A DNA stretch of 64,000 nt from Carposina sasakii (lineage: Eukaryota > Arthropoda > Insecta > Lepidoptera > Carposinidae): NCBI GenBank assembly GCA_014607495.2, contig CP053163.1, positions 2,398,716 to 2,462,715 of the forward strand. Direction: 5' to 3'. The position numbers and the translations under genes were made by a program. Of the stretch, positions 63,001-64,000 are shown piece by piece (the first letter of the stretch is position 1; each line of letters opens with the position of its first letter). The notes beneath the pieces were generated by a model. It worked only from the letters and a program-made list of their open reading frames with translations, did not search any database and was not told the DNA's origin.

Positions 63001-63873
63001 TACATTGTGGTGCTCGAGAGAACGGACGGCGGCTCCACTGTGCATATGTGGAGGCTCACTGTGTCGTCACAGGCTGATCCTTCAGGTATTTATTAGTGTA
63101 CATTTCTTAAAAACCTCCCTGTCTGTATTAGTTTCTGACCGCACTTTTGGAGCTTAAGATCAAAGTACCTACGGACAGACTATAACAGGGAGATGTTAAG
63201 TTATTTTTAAGATTGTGAGTTTTCCATGTAAAATTTCTCTTTAGTATAGTTAAATGTTTTCTACACGTTTATTAATTGTTAAGTTATGATCAGTGTTTAA
63301 TCATTTAATGTGCCAGAAGCTATATGACAAATGATAGTGTTTTATTTGTATGCTAAGATATAAGGCTAACAAAATTATCACGTTTTATATTTTGTTTTGG
63401 TCATAGTGTAAAAATGCAATTTTAGATAAGTGTCCGTTTTGTATTTAATGAGCGATTTATTTCAATTTTTTTCAAATTATAATGCACATTCATTAACATA
63501 AAAAGACAATGTATAAAAATATTGGATATGAAGCTCTATGCTCACTTTTGAGAGTACCCGGGCTTTACCTAATTTGCAATAGCAAAGCCGAAGCAGCGGG
63601 TCAACGATAAATGAGAATTTATGTGTATGTGTGCGCGGGGCGAGGTGCGGGGCGGGGTGAGAGACTTTGTTTTGTTTAATTCAAAGTCATATCAAACAGG
63701 CTACATATGATTTTTTCCTTCCAGACGACCTAACAAACAGCATGATGTACATGCCAGACAGCGCATTAGTGCAGGAAGAGGAAGGCGAGTCGAGGAAGAA
63801 CTCCATCTCTATAGACGACCGCCCGCCCGCCAACGTTGTGCCTGACTCGCATCTATCTATCACTACTAAGAAG
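39009..63873 (+). CDS. Rbcn-3A: Rabconnectin-3 alpha / DmX-like protein, 21 coding exons, 3' incomplete
   Basis: Seen: 21 GT-AG exons join without a frame break into about 1027 codons. The N-terminus (MNCHQVLSGACNSGDQ) and later blocks such as WLCVWQCQT, TFIYVAHPRAVTHLSWRKTS, HKHRFVQRLKHMK, HWLHNKEMHFT, SPDLLFSIHPVDGSFLIW, FSNVAWLPTLLP, IVSQQSTARPG and LLHVFQEQLI match the DMXL1/DMXL2/DmX family in order. WD-type ends are visible (VKIW at 208-211, ICRVW at 271-275, LNLW at 673-676, VHMW in exon 20). The ATG is fixed by the family N-terminus and an in-frame TAG at 39000-39002. Known of the family: about 3000-residue WD40 scaffold that, with WDR7/Rbcn-3B and Rogdi, promotes V-ATPase assembly on endosomes and synaptic vesicles; in Drosophila it is needed for endosomal acidification and Notch signalling. 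The rest of the protein, including the Rav1p-like region, lies beyond the window. Oddities: four exon ends are tandemly copied into the next intron, and exons 11 and 14 are symmetric. Confidence 0.95.
39096..39700 (+). other. Intron 1
   Basis: 605 bp, GTGAGT to TTTTTAG, AT-rich. I see no recognisable repeat in it. Confidence 0.9.
39701..39901 (+). CDS. Rbcn-3A: Rbcn-3A exon 2
   Basis: Residues 30-96. The acceptor is TTATTTTTAG and the donor GTAAGT, phase 0 at both ends. It contains the family block CNIVILASNFERVQIIPGA, the first WD-like blade, and ends in VCIFEP followed by a Thr-rich linker. Confidence 0.95.
40815..40922. mobile_element. Older ATTACGTAA hairpin MITE
   Basis: ATTACGTAAAATTAATTAC at the left and GCTTCAGCTTTGCTATTGAT then TTTACGTAAT at the right, with ATGCTATCGCTTTGC inside. 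Confidence 0.65.
41781..41930 (+). mobile_element. RTE-like LINE 3' end in intron 2
   Basis: Reads GVGRPPDRWTDDLKRAAGSD, an in-frame stop, then AVWRALGEAYVQQWTAIG and a terminal TAA at 41930. Same family as the fragment at 14418, different subfamily. Dead, 5' truncated, same orientation as the host gene. Confidence 0.83.
42290..42620 (+). repeat. Dispersed repeat with CTAAACGTGGCTATGG
   Basis: Two overlapping starts (TGCGGGGCTTCATTAGAATC at 42288 and TGCGGGGCTTCACTAGAATA at 42422) show a partial duplication. It ends GCGAACACAGCCGTGTGTAT. Other copies: 14040-14130, 16950-17020, 23905-23995, 33535-33720 (reverse), 50515-50650. Confidence 0.68.
43023..43345 (-). repeat. AT-tailed insect SINE-like repeat, minus copy
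   Basis: About 320 bp from GTAACGGGTCGCTGTCTGTA to CAGGCGACCACTAGT, the reverse complement of the copy at 50185. Contains a (TGTTTGTC)n stretch. Small frames on both strands are repeat-derived. Confidence 0.75.
43995..44160 (+). repeat. Insect SINE-like repeat, CCGGCTTCGCACGGGTGC type
   Basis: CTAGCGACCTGCCCCGGCTT, CGCACGGGTGCTAATACTAT, then AGGGACAGACAGACAGCGGG and an AT-rich end. A common retroposed repeat end in Lepidoptera (recalled, not searched). Confidence 0.65.
44160..44600. repeat. MITE cluster with CATCCATAGCACG tandem repeat
   Basis: Contains several arms of the form TTTCCACCAGAG...CTATG and their complements (44213-44245, 44487-44592), including a 105-bp hairpin, plus three tandem copies of CATCCATAGCACA at about 44415-44458. 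Minus-strand frames with repeated CYGCVLWM strings come from this tandem. A related single copy lies at 17583-17715. Confidence 0.7.
45595..45718. mobile_element. Hairpin MITE with ATTACGTAA ends, intron 2
   Basis: Arms of about 40 bp: ATTACGTAACTTGCAGAAGC...GAAGCAATGCGATAGC and GCTGTCGCATTGCTTCGGCT...ATTACGTAAT, separated by about 40 bp. An older relative lies at 40815-40922 and a one-arm scrap near 63578-63600. Confidence 0.78.
45891..46044 (+). CDS. Rbcn-3A: Rbcn-3A exon 3
   Basis: Residues 97-147, after a 6-kb intron. It reads YRWVQTGRFVADGPITALSW, then LLTGGNLLQLWH, a WD blade corresponding to the QWLKTGQF...LLTATDSIQLW stretch of vertebrate DMXL proteins. It ends in phase 1 at GTGAGT. 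Open frames on the opposite strand here are shadows of its GC-rich codons. Confidence 0.95.
46073..46118 (+). mobile_element. 370-bp MITE family, left-end scrap in intron 3
   Basis: ACAGGATGTTTTTTCGTTGC then CACCCTTAACGAAGGGTA only; the rest is lost. It occupies nearly half of the 117-bp intron 3. Confidence 0.7.
46162..46235 (+). CDS. Rbcn-3A: Rbcn-3A exon 4
   Basis: A 74-bp exon after a 117-bp intron. The phase 1 start completes a Pro codon, and it ends in phase 0 at GTGAGT. It encodes SSGVTFQIGGDKEEKPKQQE and a run of Glu, an acidic linker that in the family joins the first two N-terminal WD blocks. The sequence is poorly conserved, so the call rests on frame, acidic composition and splice sites. 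Confidence 0.85.
46360..46884 (-). mobile_element. RTE-like LINE reverse transcriptase fragment, antisense in intron 4
   Basis: On the minus strand it reads KVYKIVIRPVILYGSECWAT, then a broken stretch, RICGVTRMDKIRNEYIRRSL and KVAPITDKLR. YGSECW and WICGVTR-like strings are typical of the thumb region of RTE-type LINEs. Several stops and a frameshift show it is inactive. The plus-strand frames here are shadows. Confidence 0.85.
47421..48366. mobile_element. 0.95-kb element with ~50-bp terminal inverted repeats, intron 4
   Basis: The left end (from TTAAAGCCTCGAGCACACC, with GATGCGTATGCGTACACGTA) and right end (to GGTGTGCTCGAGGCTTAA) are inverted repeats of about 50 bp with few mismatches. Inside are direct repeats of a TATCCGGGA...GAAGAGATT block near 47565 and 47670, and a second nested inverted repeat at 48186-48320. 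No transposase frame is visible. Confidence 0.75.
48954..49170 (+). repeat. SINE-B copy 3 in intron 4 with 12-bp TSD
   Basis: Plus orientation, flanked by TGCAGAAAAAGC at 48942-48953 and 49171-49182. It lies 86 bp before exon 5, in the same orientation as the gene. Confidence 0.86.
49257..49386 (+). CDS. Rbcn-3A: Rbcn-3A exon 5
   Basis: Residues 173-215: SWLCVWQCQT, then LLAFSPDGVLFATSGINDRL and VKIWY, a textbook WD40 repeat (SPDG...TSG..D..VKIW). The acceptor is TTTCCCAG and the donor GTAGGT, phase 1. Confidence 0.96.
49448..49817 (+). mobile_element. 370-bp MITE with CAGGATG/CATCCTG ends, intron 5
   Basis: The ends CAGGATGTTTTTTTG and CCAAAAATCATCCTG form an imperfect terminal inverted repeat, flanked by TA on both sides (49446-49447 and 49818-49819), as for Tc1/mariner-type insertions. 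Internal landmarks are GCATTTATGCAGAAAAACG and TTTTCGGGAACGTTGACGAC. It has no transposase, so it is non-autonomous. Confidence 0.83.
50185..50512 (+). repeat. AT-tailed insect SINE-like repeat, plus copy
   Basis: ACTAGTGGACGCTCGCGACT, CCGCGTGGACTACAGAGAAA, ATTTTCCCGGGATAAAAAGT, then an (ACAAACAG)n stretch. Shorter relatives start at about 15091, 28379 and 24000. Confidence 0.75.
50683..51100 (+). repeat. tRNA-headed SINE in intron 5, interrupted
   Basis: The head has an A box-like TAGCCCAGTGGTTAAGACG and a B box-like AGTTCGATCCC. The body continues past the nested SINE-A fragment with GGCTTTCCATCCCATCGGAC and GCGCACACACCTGTGCACTA and ends GGCCGAAATACGGTCGGAG. It is not a functional tRNA because no paired acceptor stem closes the head. 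Confidence 0.8.
50782..50848 (-). repeat. SINE-A 67-bp truncated copy inside a tRNA SINE
   Basis: Only the 3' 67 bp of SINE-A is present, in minus orientation, flanked by ACAGATTTTAA at 50771-50781 and 50849-50859. It interrupts a tRNA-headed SINE, so it is the younger of the two. Confidence 0.85.
51791..51911 (+). CDS. Rbcn-3A: Rbcn-3A exon 6
   Basis: Contains YTFIYVAHPRAVTHLSWRKT, among the most conserved strings of the family, and ends in SKYMPK. Starts completing a phase-1 codon and ends in phase 2 at GTAAGT. Confidence 0.97.
52277..52459 (+). CDS. Rbcn-3A: Rbcn-3A exon 7
   Basis: Encodes GSVGNVLVTSCVDNICRVW (WD blade, Trp275), then a Gly/Ser/Arg linker and HRHKHRFVQRLKHMK (residues 303-317). 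Ends in phase 2 at GTGAGT. The last ~100 bp of the exon and the donor are copied once more just downstream. Only the first donor keeps the frame, because reading past it gives AAG TGA. Confidence 0.96.
52470..52596 (+). repeat. Second copy of exon 7 3' end plus donor
   Basis: Repeats 52359-52470 almost exactly (CGTGCAGCGCCTGAAGCACA then TGAAGTGAGTATGAG), with an expanded CGCC-rich stretch inside. It lies wholly in intron 7. Minus-strand frames with repeated HVLQALHEAVFVAV strings are shadows of the two copies. Confidence 0.93.
52861..52988 (+). CDS. Rbcn-3A: Rbcn-3A exon 8
   Basis: Begins by completing the Lys of KTCFHIRRTAQSSKQPG, matching the family's KTCFHIRR block, and continues to DFHNPYHATSYTG. 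The acceptor is CCCACAG. The donor is GTGAGA in phase 1; an overlapping GTGGTG two bases upstream looks weaker. Confidence 0.95.
53131..53250 (+). mobile_element. LINE 3' fragment in intron 8 with 13-bp TSD
   Basis: 120 bp encoding the ORF end VCQRRSKWRSVISAYPFAKE-A-stop, followed by GGCGTGATTTTTATATAT and a TATG-like tail. Flanked by TATCCGACTCGAA at 53118-53130 and 53251-53263. The 3' end is the one shared with SINE-A. Confidence 0.85.
53570..53730 (+). CDS. Rbcn-3A: Rbcn-3A exon 9
   Basis: Residues 360-413: LHFHLGASINAETDIPLVP, then FILHWLHNKEMHFTSQAEA, matching HFHLAASI...HWLNNKEFHFT of DMXL proteins. The acceptor follows a run of C, and the donor is GTAAGC, phase 0. Confidence 0.96.
53731..54928 (+). 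other. Intron 9
   Basis: About 1.2 kb with two tRNA-like SINE heads on the minus strand (54055-54110 and 54490-54610) and, between them, an internal scrap of the 370-bp MITE (about 54150-54245). The remainder is unassigned AT-rich DNA. Confidence 0.8.
54490..54610 (-). repeat. tRNA-like SINE head in intron 9
   Basis: Minus strand: CTGGTAGCTCAGTTGGTTAG and GTCGTGAGTTCAAGTCTCAC then TCGGGTGA. D and T arms are recognisable; acceptor and anticodon stems do not pair well. A shorter, more degraded copy lies at 54055-54110. Confidence 0.75.
54929..55004 (+). CDS. Rbcn-3A: Rbcn-3A exon 10
   Basis: A 76-bp exon encoding ILDKEENEEGGSGSDHTTHP and EGEHE, an acidic linker between WD blocks. Phase 0 start, phase 1 end at GTAAGA. 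Composition fits the acidic linker of the family at this place, but the sequence is not strongly conserved. Confidence 0.86.
55230..55590 (+). repeat. Degenerate tandem array, TACGCCTAAAGCGTTTTA-like, intron 10
   Basis: About 350 bp in which variants of TACGCCTAAAGCGTTTTA recur at irregular spacing (AATACGCCTA at least five times, AAAGCGTT at least four). It runs up to the acceptor of exon 11 and displaces a normal pyrimidine tract. Confidence 0.75.
55604..55678 (+). CDS. Rbcn-3A: Rbcn-3A exon 11 (possible cassette exon)
   Basis: A 75-bp symmetric exon, phase 1 at both ends, reading RHRRSSHPLSKVLSEDNSCS then DEPPPG. The acceptor GCGTATTAG has a weak pyrimidine tract because a degenerate tandem repeat fills the intron before it; it is the only nearby AG that gives the correct phase. 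Exon 10 can also splice straight to exon 12 in frame. Confidence 0.75.
56437..56572. mobile_element. Diverged copy of the 140-bp MITE in intron 11
   Basis: Left end GCGGTCGATTCTGACCGC, interior ACCTGTCCCTTTCTGTCTTA, right end TATGTGTGACGGTCAAAA. The inverted repeat is still recognisable but eroded. Confidence 0.7.
56733..56869 (+). mobile_element. 137-bp MITE with CTAGCATGACC ends, intron 11
   Basis: CTAGCATGACCACGCATCGT to CGCAGGACATGCTAG. Matches the reverse complement of 37045-37178 over its whole length. Confidence 0.8.
57059..57245 (+). CDS. Rbcn-3A: Rbcn-3A exon 12
   Basis: A Ser/Thr-rich start (GNQSHPSLSNTTSINSIATD) is followed by SLLRDWHQSPDLLFSIHPVD and GSFLIW (to Trp526), a highly conserved DMXL block. 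Phase 1 start, phase 2 end at GTGAGT. Confidence 0.97.
57664..57845 (+). CDS. Rbcn-3A: Rbcn-3A exon 13
   Basis: Encodes VCEWLDELGAGATRQAQVSF, then SGRIPCAFPLGDATTM, matching the family QAQVSFSSRIPNAFPLGDA block, and a diverged Ala/His-rich end. Very GC-rich. Donor GTAGGT, phase 1. The 3' end of this exon is the ancestor of the minisatellite that follows. Confidence 0.95.
57846..58296 (+). repeat. Minisatellite derived from exon 13 end, 42-bp units
   Basis: First a copy of the last ~55 bp of exon 13 (57849-57905), then nine full 42-bp units of the form GGTAGCGCCGCGGTCTGCTG...CACCGCCGTGCCA and a partial tenth. Because 42 is a multiple of three, the array stays open in several frames and yields long false frames on both strands (up to about 250 codons). 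Confidence 0.95.
58627..58737 (+). CDS. Rbcn-3A: Rbcn-3A exon 14 (possible cassette exon)
   Basis: A 111-bp symmetric exon, phase 1 at both ends, reading PGVTPQPETVTTPLASVQEE and an acidic end (NNDDENG). Acceptor TCCTTCAG, donor GTATGC. The same frame stays open upstream to an ATG at 58512, so a longer form is possible. That upstream part resembles the tail of SINE-B, so I place the exon start at 58627. Confidence 0.8.
58797..59017 (+). repeat. SINE-B old diverged copy in intron 14
   Basis: Matches SINE-B from the GTCAGCAGAGTAGAAT head to GGAGGCCTACGTCCAG, with many substitutions and no (ATG)n tail. It fills most of intron 14. No clear target duplication. Confidence 0.75.
59113..59306 (+). 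CDS. Rbcn-3A: Rbcn-3A exon 15
   Basis: An acidic, Ala/Glu repeat-bearing linker (TQEDEKESAPQRKPSVAGG, then alternating Ala-Glu) leads into MVTNHNNGTLNLWQLTFDDK (residues 664-683), matching the family MLTKHTNGSLNQWAVTFADK blade. Donor GTAGGT, phase 0. Confidence 0.96.
59787..59901 (+). CDS. Rbcn-3A: Rbcn-3A exon 16
   Basis: VLSIGHASRASGHRFRVNDI, then TCHPVLPLLLTTSHHN, matching the family's GHRFHLNDLACHSVLPLLL block (a WD strand). Acceptor ATTTACAG, donor GTGAGT, phase 1. Confidence 0.97.
60344..60530 (+). CDS. Rbcn-3A: Rbcn-3A exon 17
   Basis: SELVMWRVECVGPLGKSGGV, then AELARVNSPHLSAFSNVAWL and PTLLP, a strongly conserved DMXL segment. Ends in phase 2 at CA|GTGAGT. The last ~20 bp of the exon and the donor are repeated many times in the following intron; using any later donor would read CCG CAG TGA, a stop. 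Confidence 0.97.
60531..61164 (+). repeat. 71-bp tandem array derived from exon 17 end plus donor
   Basis: Donor-bearing junctions GCAGTGAGTACT occur at 60531, 60602, 60673, 60744, 60815, 60886, 60957, 61028 and 61099, spaced 71 bp, and a tenth at 61159 after a shortened 60-bp unit. Each unit carries CTGCCCACGCTGCTGCCGCA, the end of exon 17. Confidence 0.95.
61396..61546 (+). CDS. Rbcn-3A: Rbcn-3A exon 18
   Basis: LGNLSNSPSACFVASDGESL, then RVYQAVIDARTLLAEIATSE, matching the family's ACFVASDGKNLRLYQAVVDARKLLDE. Acceptor CATTCCAG, donor GTATGT, phase 0. The exon end and donor recur, diverged, 300 bp downstream past a CT-rich tract. Confidence 0.97.
61557..61821 (+). repeat. CT-rich low-complexity tract, intron 18
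   Basis: About 265 bp of CTCTCT/CCCTCTCC runs, then a second shorter tract at 61862-61930. Open frames here (Ser/Leu/Pro only) are artefacts of composition. Confidence 0.9.
61822..61853 (+). repeat. Second, diverged copy of exon 18 end plus donor
   Basis: AGAAGACATAAAGAGGTCGA then TATTGTATTC matches AGAAGGCATAAGGAGGTCGA then TATCGTATGT at 61524. Both copies are followed by CT-rich DNA, so the duplicated unit included the start of the tract. The donor has decayed from GTATGT to GTATTC. Confidence 0.85.
62247..62448 (+). CDS. Rbcn-3A: Rbcn-3A exon 19
   Basis: Residues 840-906: a Ser-rich start, IKIVSQQSTARPGAVIQLHA, then NTQLLHVFQEQLITG. The SQQSTARPG and LLHVFQE strings are near-invariant in DMXL proteins. 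Acceptor CACCCACAG, donor GTAAGT, phase 1. Confidence 0.97.
62695..62805 (+). repeat. Dispersed repeat with GATGACGCTAGTTGTCATTT, intron 19
   Basis: Diverged relative of the repeat at 12960, including CTGCATACAAAAATGTAGG and GCATAGGAGTATAACTATGA. Confidence 0.6.
62873..63085 (+). CDS. Rbcn-3A: Rbcn-3A exon 20
   Basis: An acidic linker (SSKEPDISDSGVEGSQPTIG) is followed by FHEPFYIVVLERTDGGSTVH and MWRLTV, a WD blade matching FSEKFFLVVIEKD...LHMWHLHL of DMXL2. Phase 1 at both ends; donor GTATTT is weak at +4 to +6. Confidence 0.95.
63725..63873 (+). CDS. Rbcn-3A: Rbcn-3A exon 21 (last in window)
   Basis: DDLTNSMMYMPDSALVQEEE, then SRKNSISIDDRPPANVVPDS and HLSITTKK. It fits the low-conservation, phosphosite-like Ser-rich loop before the next WD blade. 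Acceptor CCTTCCAG, donor GTGAGT, phase 0. The following exon is outside the window. Confidence 0.93.
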
Positions 63874-64000
63874 GTGAGTCAATATATCTCACAGTTCTTC
63901 AAGATTAATAATGCGCGTCGTAAAACATTTAAAATAATCGCACAATACCACAAAAGCAATTTAGTCTTAATAACACTCCGAAATTTCAACTTTATCACAG

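Noticed and set aside
63990..64000. TTTATCACAG at the window end as an exon acceptor
   Set aside because: The surrounding sequence (AACACTCC...TTTCAACTTTATCACA) recurs near 44940, where no exon follows, so it is probably repeat DNA. It cannot be judged without the next bases.

Overview
The window is from the nuclear genome of an insect, most likely a moth or butterfly. It is AT-rich, has compact GC-rich exons with GT-AG introns, and is crowded with 3' ends of RTE-type LINEs, tRNA-headed SINEs, TIR-bearing MITEs and (TATG)n- or (ATG)n-tailed short retroposons of the kind seen in ditrysian Lepidoptera. The order-level call is inference from repeat style and gene structure. The species cannot be told from the sequence.

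One protein-coding gene can be supported: the 5' part of a Rabconnectin-3 alpha / DmX-like gene (Drosophila Rbcn-3A; vertebrate DMXL1/DMXL2) on the + strand. Twenty-one coding exons run from an ATG at 39009 (preceded directly by an in-frame stop) to 63873. They join in phase to give about 1027 residues, roughly the first third of a protein that usually has about 3000. All the visible protein belongs to the N-terminal WD40 region. The gene continues beyond 64000. By family knowledge the product works with WDR7 (Rbcn-3B) and Rogdi as the metazoan counterpart of the RAVE complex, which assembles and regulates the V-ATPase on endosomes and synaptic vesicles.

Positions 1 to about 38400 hold no gene I can support. 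They are intergenic or large-intron DNA made of old mobile elements: SINE-A (2780, 17173, 26481), SINE-B (6334, 26029), LINE 3' ends (14418, 30000), a 370-bp TA-flanked MITE family (5074, 16448, 29036), a 140-bp MITE with a perfect 31-bp TIR (22019), and a pair of 124-bp MITEs in opposite orientation (33361, 35107). The introns hold the same families, plus a 0.95-kb TIR element in intron 4 and a degenerate tandem array in intron 10.

The most unusual feature lies in the gene. Four of its 21 exons (7, 13, 17, 18) have the 3' end of the exon together with the 5' splice site tandemly copied into the following intron. Exon 17 has ten identical donor sites in a 71-bp array, and exon 13 seeds a 42-bp minisatellite whose donors have decayed. 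A second theme is two SINE families, each sharing its 3' tail with an RTE-like LINE fragment in the same window, with clear target-site duplications. I found no CRISPR array, operon, prophage or confident functional RNA gene.
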